From IMG/VR virus record IMGVR_UViG_3300042945_002877, positions 1 through 22,159 of that record: a stretch of 22,159 nt of DNA; one strand, 5' to 3'. Made by a program: the position numbers and the translations under genes. The stretch's first letter is position 1. The number at the start of each line of letters is the position of its first letter. A model generated the notes under the pieces. The model made no database searches. It worked only from the letters and a program-made list of their open reading frames with translations, and was not told the origin of the DNA. Below are positions 1 through 10,144 of the stretch, piece after piece. Source of the DNA: a virus.

Positions 1-1
1 C

Positions 2-3000
2 GAAAGCGATGCTGTAGAAACCGAATGGACAACTGCTCCCGGTGATGCTCCTGAGATTGGTGGTATAGGAGAAGGCTGGACATTTGTTACAGGTATGGAA
101 AGTAGTTTGGTTGGAGTCCGACTGTTTCAGTTCCCGTCCTGCCGAGTTGGATTTGCCATTAAGCGAGAAGTAATTGATGCAGATACTGATAGAACTCTTC
201 TAGATCCTGCATACGGTTCTTACAACTATGCAGCACCCGGTGCAGATCGCTACAAAGTTGATTTGATACTAGATCAGTTGGCATTCACCAATCAAGATAC
301 TCTTGCCGATGCGGATCAGTATAAAACAAGCAACTTTGTTGAGTTGACTCGCGTTATAGACGGAACCATTCGCTATTCAGTAAAGTATCCCATCTATAGT
401 GAACTGGAAGAGACTCTTGCTCGTAGAACTTACGATGAGTCAGGATCGTACACGGTTAAGCCATTTGAAATTGATATCGAAGAATACTTCAATGACAAAA
501 AAGTGTGCGTGCTGAGAAAAACAGTTAGAGAAATCGAAGCATCTCCAAACTCAACACCGTTTTCAGTAAGAAACGAAACTGGTACGACAGAAATTTCAGA
601 CGGATTCCCCGAAAACATAAGCATCTACGGATATAGAAACAATGCCTTGGCCTGGAAAGGTCTTATATCAAATGCCGATACATTCCTTTCTCGTCAAGGT
701 GAAGTAGATTTTAGATCAGAGGGATACGGCACAACTCTACTATACATGATATTTGGCACCCCGTTAGAGGGCGATATCATGGTTTCTGAGTCCTTTACCA
801 AACCAAATACCAACAGCAAGTTTTTCTTGAAGTCTGAAATTCCAGTAACAGGAGATGTGTTTGATCTTCTGTATACAAAGGGCGATGCAGTTCCAAGAAA
901 GGTTCTATCGCAGCAGGGAGAAGACCCACAAGATTACCTGGCAGCATTCCCCCATGTCAGCACCTATTCTGATGATCGATTCAACGGAAAATACACTCTA
1001 GGAAGATTGCATCCTGAATGGGCATCAACCGCAGAAGATCCCGAATCTTCTGAAGTTATATCTGCCATAGAAGATGCAAAGAGCAAACTAGTAGTTGGTG
1101 TTGGTACAGGAAAAGCGTACATCTACGGATATGAATTTGAGAATCAAAATACCAAGTTCATTCCAATCCAAAAAGCAAGAGAGTCTGAAGCGGTTGTTGG
1201 AGAAGAAGTCAATCTGCTTCTTGGAAACTATGTGATTTGTGAACCACCTGTAACTGGTGGTCTTTCTGCTCCTGCAGGTTTGAGACTTCCTGCGTGGAGT
1301 TCACATCCAAAAGTTGAACTGTGGAATCAACTATCACCCGATGCTCTTACTGGCAATGAGAACGGAAACACTCTAGTCGGTACTGCTCGTATTCGTGGAG
1401 TAAGTCCAAATGAAGGTAAAGTAAATGTACATCTATGTGATATTCAAATCAACGATGGACACTACTTTGCAGACGTTGATCACATCAGATTCCGCTACCA
1501 AAATGTAGAAGATACTGTAGTTACTGGCGATCAAATGTCAGGAACTGTGGAGTTGTTTAACATTTCGATCACAGGTGGTCCGTCTGGATTCGGCGGAACA
1601 ACATTTACCGAAATAGAGCAACTTGATCCCACTACAGGACAACCAGTTCTAATTCAATACTATGACACTATTCTGTTTTCTCCAAAGGCTAATCTTGCTA
1701 TCTTTGATCTTCCTTCTTTGTGTTCTCTGAAACAGATCACCGAGTTTGCTAAGACCAAGTACGATTGCAAGAAAACCTTTAGCAAGCAACTGATCTCTAG
1801 TGGAACAGGAGCAGGACCAACATTCCAAGCAGATAGCAGTTTGGTTTGGAGACAGTACGGAAGCGGAAGTAACTTGATATGGATTCTCAGCAATCAAACT
1901 TCAGGCGTTGGTATTGTTGCAAATACTGCTAATACTTCTAGCGATACGCTGTACACATTTAAAGCAAGTAGTGCTGCAACCTCTGCTTTTCAAGCAAAAG
2001 TAAATGCGGCGTTAGGAACTAGTTCTACTTACTTTGAAGCAGACAATCTAGATAAGATCATGGTGTTCAATGCAAACACCAATCAACTGCTATCGGTTGG
2101 TGCAATCTCTGATGCAACCTCTCCGATTAAAGCGATAGTAAATACAGATAAAACGGTGATGTATGTTGTGTACGCGCCTACAGGTGGCGATACTCTTGGT
2201 ATTACAAATAAACCTTTCCAAATGGAAACTGTAGTTTCTGCTCAAACAGCAGGTAGTGCAAACACTACAAACTTTAGAAAGAAGACCGCTACGGTTATTT
2301 CAGAGTACACAGGTGAAGTATGGAACAAGTACTTTAATGAAGACGGATACTTCATGGTTCCTCTTCAAAATTGGGAAGGTATATTCCAGTTCAACGGGAC
2401 GGACTCAGACGATCCTTGGACAGTAAACTTTAATCCTGAAGGACAAAATGGTTGGAATTCGTGGGACGGTGACGATGACGGTGTGGCAAATAACACAAAC
2501 TCATTCTTGAGTTCAGAATTGCCAAATGAATTCGTGACTAGTCTTGGATTCTCAGATGTGCTATCTGTTGAAGAAGTTCTTGTATGGGATGCAACAAACT
2601 CAGAAGAAAATCCTGAAGGTAAACGAGACATTACCAAATACTTTGAGTTGGTGAATGGAACAAATGATAATTTCTACGATCATGCCAAGATTATAATCAC
2701 CAAGAGCAATTTGCAAAAACTCAAGACACAGTATCCTGATATCTTCAAGAATAAAGGTGGAGAACTTGACTATACTCTGTTTGTTCGTTTCAAGTTCTTG
2801 AAGCATAGCGGATCGGGCCCCTTTACAATTAACTCATACGAACACAACGACCATCATCCGTTCTTTAATCGATATGAGGATATTCCGCTTTACACAAGTC
2901 CTGTGTACGGATACACCTTTGAACTTCGCAACTGCTTAGATTATAGACCATCTAGAGAAAATTCCACACCTGCTAGAGTTGCTTTCGCTTTATCTGATTC

Positions 3001-6000
3001 TGTTACTTTTACAGATACGGAATCGAACCGTCCAAATGCATTGGATGAAGATTGCCCATTACGCGACAACTCATTGGTACAAGAAAGCACAGGAGCATTT
3101 ATTCCTCGCGGTGCCAGGGGAGATTCGGAAACTGTTCTTCCCGCATTAGGATCAACTGGTTCTAGACCTGCAGTAACATACGATTACTTCACTTCTCGTA
3201 GAGATAAACTGGTTCTGCTGAAGGATCGTGAATTCAAGGTCATTGCAGGCAAATCTGCGATTCGCCCAGAGTCTCCCAAAGATGTGCCAGAATCTATGTC
3301 TCTGTATACGCTTTCTCTTCCTCAGTACACATTTGGTCCTGAAGATGTTCTAGTAGATTACATTGACAATAGACGCTTTACCATGAGCGATATTGCGAAA
3401 CTAGAAAAGCGCATCGAGCGGGTAGAGTACTACACTACCCTTACTTTACTAGAAAAAGAAGCAGCAGAACTTTCTATTCCTGATCCTGCATTGGGTGGAG
3501 CAGAGCGTATCAAGAACGGGATATTTGTTGACAACTTCAAAGGACACGGTGTAGGAGATGTGTTTAGTCCATACTATTCGTGCGCCATGGATTTTGATAA
3601 AGGACACTTGCGCCCAAGATTCAATACTCGTCATATTGAATTTGCACCAGTACCACTATCTGCAACAAACACGGATTTCAAGATTTCGCCAGATGGAGTT
3701 GTTACTCTATACTACGATGATGTACAACCAAATCGCTATATCCTTCAACCCGTAGCAAGCAGAGCAATTAGTGTCAACCCATTTGATATTGTTAGTTGGT
3801 TGGGTAGTGTTTCCATTACACCAAGTAGTGACACATGGATAGACACGAATACAAAGCCTGCAGTTACTATTAATTTGGAAGGCGAAAATGACGCATGGCA
3901 AGGTATGAAGAATGCCTTTGGAACTCAATGGAACGATTGGGAAACCGCATGGACTGGTGTTCGTGCTAGTACTACCGAGTCTCTTGGGGAGAAATCTTCT
4001 AATCAGTTCTTGGATGCTCCTCATACACGCAGAGCGCAGGCTGGCGTTATGCGTAACCGTCAACAAACAACCACTACTCGCACAAATCTTATAACCGAAA
4101 CGGTTGATCGTAGACAAACCCGCGAAGGCATCAAAACAGCAATCACTCCACAGCGCATCACTAAAGAACTTAAGGATAAAATTGTGGATGTGAGTGTGGT
4201 TCCGTACATTCGATCCAAGCAAATCACCATCACTGGCAAGTCTCTTAAACCAAACACGATTCTTCATGCGTTCTTTGACAACACTTCGGTAGATCAGTAT
4301 TGCTTGTTTGGTGGACAAACAGTAACTCCATCAAATCCAATCAAGACCAATAATGCAGGAGAAGTAGAGGTTATATTCAATTTGCCAGGTGGTATATTCA
4401 AGACTGGCGAGCGTCAGTTTAGGCTAACCGATAGTGCAACAAATGATCTACCAGTAAGTAAAACATCTGCAGATGCAAGTTACTTTGCACAAGGAATGTT
4501 GCAGACTAAAGAAAACACCATAGTGTCTACTCGCGTTCCTGTGATTACTCGCCAGACAGTTACAGAAGATCGTGTTGTGCGTGATGTAGTTACTAGAGTG
4601 CAAACCGATTCCACCTCAAGTATTACATGGAGAGATCCGCTTGCTCAGACTTTCTTGATTGATGTGGCAAAAAATCCAAAGGGAGTGTGGGTACACAGCG
4701 TTGATCTGTTCATCAAGAACGCTCCTAGTGGAGAGTCTGCACCCCCTATTAGAGTACAGATTAGACCAACCGTAAACGGATATCCACACTCATCGATGGT
4801 TCTACCTTTTGCGGAAGTATCTCTAAACGCCAATCAAGTTAATGTTGCAAGTGGATTGGGAGATGGTGAGATTCCTTCAATAGACGATGATCGAACCTAC
4901 ACACGATTCAAGTTCTCTACCCCTGTGTATTTGATTCCTGGCGAATATGCCATTGTGGTTATGAGTAATAGCGCAGAGTATGAATGCTATATCGCAGAGA
5001 TGGGAGAGGTTGCAATCGGTACAGAAGGAACAAGAATTACCGAACAACCTTACGCCGGTGTATTCTTCAAGTCACAGAATGCAAGCACTTGGTCTGCAGA
5101 TCAAAACACCGACTTGATGTTTGCTATCAATACTTGCAAGTTTGTCACTTCGGATAATCCTCTTGAAGTTTCGTTTGCTCCTATAGAAGGTCAATATGGA
5201 TTTGAGAGTGGAGAAGATACAGTTGAAGTAGACGCCATGAAAGTAGTGGCTCAACTTCTGAAGTTTGACGACAGCACAGTAAACGCTAAACTTGCACTAA
5301 CTGATAGCAACGGGGTTGTGCAAGAGTTTGATATTCCTCTGAATGAAAACTTTGCACCAAGACCAGTTGCATTCCAGTTGGACGAAAACAGCAGACTAAA
5401 ACTGCAATTCACCAATAGCGATACCAACCTTTCTCCGTGCATTGATTCAGAAAGACTCAGCGCCATTCTCATTGACAACATCATTGGATCACCAACACCC
5501 GAAAGTAACAATTGGGAAGTTGAATATAAAGCCAGGCCTCCATATGATGTGGATGAAGTGGATTCCAATGGAAATCTAGTGTATCCCGTGAGCAGATACA
5601 TTTCTCGCAGAGTTGATTTGCTATCAGGTTTAGAATGTGACGATTTGAAGGTGTACTTGAGCGCAAACCTTCCAAACTTCACATATGTAAATGGATCTAG
5701 TGGACAGAACACCGAGATCAAGACTGCTATCGAGGTTTGGGCAAAAGTTCAAACCGGAGACTCAGATGTTCCATTTGATGATTTGAACTGGATGAGAATG
5801 GATGTAAACCCTCTACAAGCAACACAGATTGCAACAGATGAAGTTACATTCACGGAGTATTCGTTCACGATTCCTGAGTTCTTCTATCCGGGTTCATCAG
5901 CACCAAAAACGGCATACAGTAAAGCAGAACAGCAATTTGCAATTCCATTTACTAGATACGCCATCAAGATTGTTTTGTATAGTAACAATGGAACTATTGT

Positions 6001-6040
6001 ACCCAAAGTTAAAGATCTCAGAGTAATCGCGGTGGTATAA
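2..6040 (+). CDS. Large DUF4815-type virion structural protein, 5' partial
   Basis: The frame is open to the left edge, so the protein begins upstream and the ATG at 95 is an internal methionine. At least 2012 residues are visible. Segments match what I know of T4-like cyanophage DUF4815 structural proteins: AYIYGYEFENQNTKF (about 1117-1161), WNDWETAWTG (about 3931-3960), a Thr/Arg-rich stretch leading to VVPYIRSKQITITG (about 4196-4240), the helical segment TMSDIAKLEKRIERVEYYTT (about 3381-3440), DPLAQTFLIDV (about 4636-4668), and a C-terminus YAIKIVLYSNNGTIVPKVKD (about 5958-6017) followed by LRVIAVV. No signal peptide or membrane segment is visible in the part present. The likely site is the baseplate or tail-fibre base, but the exact role in this family is not settled. 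A Ser/Thr/Ala-rich beta region at about 1800-2280 may be an extra inserted domain. Only 3 bp separate the stop from the next gene. I am sure of the structural role and less sure of its position in the virion. Confidence 0.88.
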   Translation, partial: ESDAVETEWTTAPGDAPEIGGIGEGWTFVTGMESSLVGVRLFQFPSCRVGFAIKREVIDADTDRTLLDPAYGSYNYAAPGADRYKVDLILDQLAFTNQDTLADADQYKTSNFVELTRVIDGTIRYSVKYPIYSELEETLARRTYDESGSYTVKPFEIDIEEYFNDKKVCVLRKTVREIEASPNSTPFSVRNETGTTEISDGFPENISIYGYRNNALAWKGLISNADTFLSRQGEVDFRSEGYGTTLLYMIFGTPLEGDIMVSESFTKPNTNSKFFLKSEIPVTGDVFDLLYTKGDAVPRKVLSQQGEDPQDYLAAFPHVSTYSDDRFNGKYTLGRLHPEWASTAEDPESSEVISAIEDAKSKLVVGVGTGKAYIYGYEFENQNTKFIPIQKARESEAVVGEEVNLLLGNYVICEPPVTGGLSAPAGLRLPAWSSHPKVELWNQLSPDALTGNENGNTLVGTARIRGVSPNEGKVNVHLCDIQINDGHYFADVDHIRFRYQNVEDTVVTGDQMSGTVELFNISITGGPSGFGGTTFTEIEQLDPTTGQPVLIQYYDTILFSPKANLAIFDLPSLCSLKQITEFAKTKYDCKKTFSKQLISSGTGAGPTFQADSSLVWRQYGSGSNLIWILSNQTSGVGIVANTANTSSDTLYTFKASSAATSAFQAKVNAALGTSSTYFEADNLDKIMVFNANTNQLLSVGAISDATSPIKAIVNTDKTVMYVVYAPTGGDTLGITNKPFQMETVVSAQTAGSANTTNFRKKTATVISEYTGEVWNKYFNEDGYFMVPLQNWEGIFQFNGTDSDDPWTVNFNPEGQNGWNSWDGDDDGVANNTNSFLSSELPNEFVTSLGFSDVLSVEEVLVWDATNSEENPEGKRDITKYFELVNGTNDNFYDHAKIIITKSNLQKLKTQYPDIFKNKGGELDYTLFVRFKFLKHSGSGPFTINSYEHNDHHPFFNRYEDIPLYTSPVYGYTFELRNCLDYRPSRENSTPARVAFALSDSVTFTDTESNRPNALDEDCPLRDNSLVQESTGAFIPRGARGDSETVLPALGSTGSRPAVTYDYFTSRRDKLVLLKDREFKVIAGKSAIRPESPKDVPESMSLYTLSLPQYTFGPEDVLVDYIDNRRFTMSDIAKLEKRIERVEYYTTLTLLEKEAAELSIPDPALGGAERIKNGIFVDNFKGHGVGDVFSPYYSCAMDFDKGHLRPRFNTRHIEFAPVPLSATNTDFKISPDGVVTLYYDDVQPNRYILQPVASRAISVNPFDIVSWLGSVSITPSSDTWIDTNTKPAVTINLEGENDAWQGMKNAFGTQWNDWETAWTGVRASTTESLGEKSSNQFLDAPHTRRAQAGVMRNRQQTTTTRTNLITETVDRRQTREGIKTAITPQRITKELKDKIVDVSVVPYIRSKQITITGKSLKPNTILHAFFDNTSVDQYCLFGGQTVTPSNPIKTNNAGEVEVIFNLPGGIFKTGERQFRLTDSATNDLPVSKTSADASYFAQGMLQTKENTIVSTRVPVITRQTVTEDRVVRDVVTRVQTDSTSSITWRDPLAQTFLIDVAKNPKGVWVHSVDLFIKNAPSGESAPPIRVQIRPTVNGYPHSSMVLPFAEVSLNANQVNVASGLGDGEIPSIDDDRTYTRFKFSTPVYLIPGEYAIVVMSNSAEYECYIAEMGEVAIGTEGTRITEQPYAGVFFKSQNASTWSADQNTDLMFAINTCKFVTSDNPLEVSFAPIEGQYGFESGEDTVEVDAMKVVAQLLKFDDSTVNAKLALTDSNGVVQEFDIPLNENFAPRPVAFQLDENSRLKLQFTNSDTNLSPCIDSERLSAILIDNIIGSPTPESNNWEVEYKARPPYDVDEVDSNGNLVYPVSRYISRRVDLLSGLECDDLKVYLSANLPNFTYVNGSSGQNTEIKTAIEVWAKVQTGDSDVPFDDLNWMRMDVNPLQATQIATDEVTFTEYSFTIPEFFYPGSSAPKTAYSKAEQQFAIPFTRYAIKIVLYSNNGTIVPKVKDLRVIAVV

Positions 6041-6043
6041 CAA

Positions 6044-7012
6044 ATGGCAAACACACCTAAAAATAGACCAACAGAATCTTCAAAACTCTCACCTACCACC
6101 GCTTCAATTAGTGCTGTTAAGACTAGCGGACAGGTAGAAACCGTTGTTCTATTGAATGATTTGGTTACAACTTTTCAAGCAAGGGAAACGGTTCTTGCTT
6201 CAGAAGTTCAACGAGTAGAAGGTATGCCAGGTGTTCAGTTTTCAGCAGATGTTGCAAAGGTTCAGGCAGCAAATGATAAGAGAAGCGCAAAGGCCGCTGC
6301 TAGATTAGCATCCGATACTATCGGTATACTGTCGGGAAAAATTGCAGCATTGGAAGCAAAAGTTGCAAACTTGATAAATTGCTATCCGATATGCTCGGCG
6401 ACACCAACACCAACACCAACTGCAACTAGAACACCAACACCAACAGTAACACCAACAAAAACAGTAACACCAACACCAACACCATCAAGATTCCCAGAGT
6501 TCCAACCAACACCAACACGAACAGTAACACCAACACCAACATATACACCCACATATACACCCACATATACACCAACACGAACAGTAACACCAACACCAAC
6601 AGATACACCCACAACACAGACACCAACGCCAACATATACACCAACACCAACACCAACACGAACAGTAACACCAACGCCAACATATACACCAACGCCAACA
6701 TATACACCCACATATACACCAACACAAACAGTAACACCAACGCCAACAGATACACCCACAACACAGACACCAACGCCAACATATACACCAACACAAACAG
6801 TAACACCAACACAAACAGTAACACCAACGCCAACAGATACACCCACAACACAGACACCAACGCCAACATATACACCAACACAAACAGTAACACAAACACC
6901 CACACAGACGCCAGATGGTACACCGGCGGAAACACCCACACAGACGCCTACATATACACCAACACAAACAGTAACACCAACGCCAACACCTACGCCAACA
7001 CCTACACCGTAA
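6044..7012 (+). CDS. Helical protein with long Thr/Pro repeat tail, probable virion appendage
   Basis: This 322-residue protein has two unlike halves. Residues 1-30 are polar. Residues about 31-112 are Ala/Glu/Lys/Val-rich and look helical, probably a coiled coil ending in [19 protein letters not shown] Cys-x3-Cys pair (residues 113 and 117) marks the junction. From residue 120 to the end the protein is almost entirely Thr-Pro repeats of the types [25 protein letters not shown] and TQTVTPT. I recognise no family. The start lies 3 nt after the preceding stop with only a weak GGTGG-like purine stretch before it, suggesting translational coupling. My inference is that the helices oligomerise and anchor it in the virion while the Thr/Pro tail projects outwards. 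It is the only protein here with the tract as a free C-terminus and no large Cys-rich module. Confidence 0.85.
   Translation: MANTPKNRPTESSKLSPTTASISAVKTSGQVETVVLLNDLVTTFQARETVLASEVQRVEGMPGVQFSADVAKVQAANDKRSAKAAARLASDTIGILSGKIAALEAKVANLINCYPICSATPTPTPTATRTPTPTVTPTKTVTPTPTPSRFPEFQPTPTRTVTPTPTYTPTYTPTYTPTRTVTPTPTDTPTTQTPTPTYTPTPTPTRTVTPTPTYTPTPTYTPTYTPTQTVTPTPTDTPTTQTPTPTYTPTQTVTPTQTVTPTPTDTPTTQTPTPTYTPTQTVTQTPTQTPDGTPAETPTQTPTYTPTQTVTPTPTPTPTPTP
6401..7009 (+). repeat. Thr/Pro coding repeat tract, gene 2
   Basis: About 203 codons of 6-nt Thr-Pro units (ACACCA, ACGCCA, ACACCC) carrying spacers such as [12 protein letters not shown] and TDTPTTQ. Higher-order blocks recur at about 6595-6640, 6745-6790 and 6820-6870 around [16 protein letters not shown]. 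The + strand is nearly all A and C. Because every unit is a multiple of 3 nt, slippage or unequal exchange stays in frame. Near the end (about 6908-6945) is a [12 protein letters not shown] cassette that also occurs in the three downstream adhesin genes. Confidence 0.95.
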
Positions 7013-7036
7013 CCAACGATAGGAATAGAGTAATCA

Positions 7037-10000
7037 ATGTCTACTTGCGAACCAAATACAAGTCTAACGGGATGCGATCCTCCATTTCCACCCCAACCCA
7101 CACCAAGTCCAACTCCGGTAGAGTTGTCTCTATGCATTTGTGATGTTGGATCGGGACTAACAGGAGTAGCAGGAACTCTAGATAACATTGCCCCGGATTC
7201 GCAGACTACTGGAACATCTAGTGAAGGGTATGTGGTAGATGTATTTGTTCGTAAAGATGTTGCATCTTCTGGCACCCAACTGGAAGACTCTTTCTATCTG
7301 CGCTGGCCAGCATCACTAACAGGATCAAACTTTTACGATCCTGCAAACTATTCCAACAATAACTGTGGATTTGCTCCGACATTATACGCTTTCCGAGGGC
7401 AATGGATTGTTTTCAGACAGCAAGACTCTTCTAATACAGATCATCCAATTTGTATAACAACAAGTGCCACAGGTGACATAGATTCTGTTTTGTACACGGT
7501 TACAGGCACAGCAGAAACTAACGGAAACATCATCTATAGAAATGGTTCAGTAGAACTAGGCTCTCCTGCAGAGAGCGGTTCATACAATGACTACTTGGAT
7601 CTTGTTGGAACATGTCTGAGTAACCCATGTGACGGAGATGGAACTTGTGATGGTGAACCCAGGCCATGTCCCAATCTTGCTTTCAGAATTCCCGCTTGTG
7701 CGCCAGATGTTCTGTACTATCGCCAATACACACAAGGTGACAACGAAATTCGTGGTGGTAAGATCGTTATTCTTGGCGCATTGCCTGGGTTTGAATGCAC
7801 CACCGATGAAGAATGTGTTCCTCACGAAAGACCGTGGGAAACTCCACTGGCTCCTCTGTCTTTGGGTGATACTTTCTACGAGTGGTATACCACCACGAAC
7901 AACATTATTTCAGCACTCGATCCGCTTCGCATCTACGATGTTAAGGCGTTAGGTGGCCTCAAAGAAGTTGTACCTGTAAGTAACGGAGTTCTGTATCTAG
8001 AAGCAGATGTAGGTCCTGGTCTTCGTGTTTTCCCACCAACATCTCCGCTGAACGGACTACCACAAGAGTGTGCCTCCGGTAAGATTGTGCTAGACATCTT
8101 TGGTCTGCCTGAAGTAGAAGTTACAGGAGAATTCAATCCATTTGAAGATAGAAAATCTAGAAACCAAGTCAAAGAAAATGACTTGTTTGTGTTTGAAAGA
8201 TTTGTAGACGATGGTGGAATTGGATCTCGCAGAGGCATCGATCCCAACAACACTCCTGCAAATATCTTCAAGGTAAAGGCAGAGAATCTTCTACCGTTTA
8301 TTGTTGCAGGTGATCACCGATTTACTGGAAAAATAGCATTCGATTCTCCTGCAATGGAGATCAATGCAACCAAACTTACAATTGACGATAAGGCAATTGA
8401 GTTGGGTGCAAATCCTTTCCTTGAGTTTACGGTTGTACTTGTCAGCGGCACAGCAGCACAACTGATAACAGGAATGAGTCACGATCCTGACGGAGACTCA
8501 TACTACTACGAAAGCGGTTCTGAAACAGATGCAACCGATCCAGGCAACACATATACTGGACTAACCGGGGAATTGGTTATCCAAGAGCATACGGTGTACA
8601 ACACATATGCAAGAACAGAACCTCTACCCGATCCAGTTGACTCGTATACAGACGATCCGTATTCGCTAGTAACTGGAGACTATCTTAACAGAGGTCCAGG
8701 ATACAATCCTACCGATGTAGACGGTGGTGGAAATCTAATACACAACGACAACCTAGGCACGGAACAGGTTCCTGAACTAACAGGAACAGAATTCTCTCGC
8801 GCCACAATTTTGTCGATTAGCAACATCACGGGTGGTACTGCTACCATAAAGGTTCGTGTATACAACGATGTGCCGTTTGAAGTTGGACAAGTTGCGTACA
8901 CAAGTAGAAGCGGAGTGCGGTTTACTATTAGTGCCATCGCAGGTCAAGCAGGCACAGATGCTGATGTAAACGGTGGGGGTATCATCCTAAACTCCACTCA
9001 AGGAAACAAGTCTATACTCTGGGCAAACAGTAATGACGCCTGGACTTTGAATCAGAATCTTGCCATTGATACTCGATATCATGTGTTGAGTCCGTTCAAC
9101 ATAGCAAACGGAACAACAAACTACGCAGACAACTCAACAGGTTCTCACAACTATTGGAATGTACACCAGTATCTTGATTACACGCTGATTACTGGAAACA
9201 ATTGCCTAACTGCATCGGACAACGGATTGTTGCACTTTGCATTTGTTCCAAGCGGAGTAACAGGAACCAATGGGCACGTTCCAACGCTGAGTTTGTTGCC
9301 GTGTGGTGGTATCTACATCCACAACATCGAATGCTCTCCACAGTTTAGTTCTGAAGGAGGAAGCAAACCAAATAGCGTAGTGGTTACTACTGAGTTTGGT
9401 GTCATCGACCATACCCAACAAGACAGGATCTTTGTTCCTGTTACAGGCGCTGCTGTGTACACAGATTTTGAAGTGGGTGATGTGGTTGGTCTAAATTCTA
9501 CAGGAGCATTGTTCCTGGCACGAGCAGACAACCGCGACAACGCAGAAGTACTAGGAATAGTAGTGCAGCAAGTCACAGGCGGCGGAAACGACTGCGATAT
9601 TGGTGGTGGTGACGCTGCATCTGAAGGTTGGCTAGTTGCTGTTGGAAATCTGATTGATTGGGAATCGGGTATGTGCGGTCTTGCGTCAATCACGCCAGGA
9701 TCGGTGTATTTCTTGAATCCAATCACAGGTGGAACTCTAGTAGACTGCGAACCGCTTGATGTGGGATACATTCGCAAACCAGTTGCTCTCGCCGTCAACT
9801 CTTCTCAGTTGCTTGTCACCAACTACGAAGGTGTGGTAAACGGAGACTACTTCCAAGAGAATCCAGTACTTCGCATTGACGATCTCCGCGATGTTGATGC
9901 TCCCGTTACAGGGGCAGATCAAGTCACAGACAGACAAGTGCTGCATTGGAATGCCACAACAAGCATGTGGGAAAACTCTGCGTTGAGATTGCCTGCTACT

Positions 10001-10120
10001 GCAGTTCCCCCCAACACCACAAGTGCTGGAGTTGCAGGACAAATCAGAGCAGACAGTAACTACATTTACATCTGTATTGGAACAAACAGTTGGAAACGAG
10101 TAGCACTATCTACTTGGTAA
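7037..10120 (+). CDS. Tail-fibre-like virion structural protein
   Basis: The protein has 1027 residues. A short Pro-rich stretch ([10 protein letters not shown], residues about 17-28) follows the start. Residues about 45-175 contain [10 protein letters not shown] followed by HPICITT. This resembles the cupredoxin-like beta domain (rG.tYtF...HP) seen in marine phage structural proteins, but the match is moderate. A small Cys cluster lies at about 194-212 ([20 protein letters not shown]). The middle part is beta-rich. Residues about 800-940 hold the beta-domain with [27 protein letters not shown] and NYEG that also opens the next three proteins. The last 40 residues, including [19 protein letters not shown] and ending WKRVALSTW, are a typical C-terminus of T4-like phage fibre proteins. 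An AGGA lies 12 nt before the start and a GAG lies 6 nt before it. The role is probably a tail fibre or a fibre-associated protein. Confidence 0.82.
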   Translation: MSTCEPNTSLTGCDPPFPPQPTPSPTPVELSLCICDVGSGLTGVAGTLDNIAPDSQTTGTSSEGYVVDVFVRKDVASSGTQLEDSFYLRWPASLTGSNFYDPANYSNNNCGFAPTLYAFRGQWIVFRQQDSSNTDHPICITTSATGDIDSVLYTVTGTAETNGNIIYRNGSVELGSPAESGSYNDYLDLVGTCLSNPCDGDGTCDGEPRPCPNLAFRIPACAPDVLYYRQYTQGDNEIRGGKIVILGALPGFECTTDEECVPHERPWETPLAPLSLGDTFYEWYTTTNNIISALDPLRIYDVKALGGLKEVVPVSNGVLYLEADVGPGLRVFPPTSPLNGLPQECASGKIVLDIFGLPEVEVTGEFNPFEDRKSRNQVKENDLFVFERFVDDGGIGSRRGIDPNNTPANIFKVKAENLLPFIVAGDHRFTGKIAFDSPAMEINATKLTIDDKAIELGANPFLEFTVVLVSGTAAQLITGMSHDPDGDSYYYESGSETDATDPGNTYTGLTGELVIQEHTVYNTYARTEPLPDPVDSYTDDPYSLVTGDYLNRGPGYNPTDVDGGGNLIHNDNLGTEQVPELTGTEFSRATILSISNITGGTATIKVRVYNDVPFEVGQVAYTSRSGVRFTISAIAGQAGTDADVNGGGIILNSTQGNKSILWANSNDAWTLNQNLAIDTRYHVLSPFNIANGTTNYADNSTGSHNYWNVHQYLDYTLITGNNCLTASDNGLLHFAFVPSGVTGTNGHVPTLSLLPCGGIYIHNIECSPQFSSEGGSKPNSVVVTTEFGVIDHTQQDRIFVPVTGAAVYTDFEVGDVVGLNSTGALFLARADNRDNAEVLGIVVQQVTGGGNDCDIGGGDAASEGWLVAVGNLIDWESGMCGLASITPGSVYFLNPITGGTLVDCEPLDVGYIRKPVALAVNSSQLLVTNYEGVVNGDYFQENPVLRIDDLRDVDAPVTGADQVTDRQVLHWNATTSMWENSALRLPATAVPPNTTSAGVAGQIRADSNYIYICIGTNSWKRVALSTW

Positions 10121-10132
10121 GATAGATAGGGT

Positions 10133-10137
10133 GAGGT
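10133..10137 (+). promoter_or_regulatory. Ribosome binding site of gene 4
   Basis: GAGGT ends 7 nt before the ATG at 10145, a good Shine-Dalgarno match at normal spacing, and supports this start. It lies in the 24-bp gap after gene 3, which shows neither a T4-late-type TATAAATA nor a hairpin terminator. Confidence 0.7.
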
Positions 10138-10144
10138 TTCTACA

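Noticed and set aside
3707-4318. 203-residue reverse-strand frame within the DUF4815-type gene
   Set aside because: It lies fully inside a well-supported coding region on the other strand, has low-quality composition and resembles nothing I know.
7013-7036. Promoter or terminator in the short gaps (also 10121-10144 and 18148-18160)
   Set aside because: The gaps are 13-24 bp, with no T4-late-type element and no hairpin followed by a T run.
6382-7275. Long reverse-strand frame rich in Val-Gly-Val-Cys over the first Thr/Pro tract
   Set aside because: The repeat units lack stops in most frames of both strands, so long antisense frames arise automatically. There is no credible start context and the composition is only the reverse complement of the repeat. 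The same holds for the frames at 12694-13239, 15141-15668, 19717-20586 and 21433-22122.
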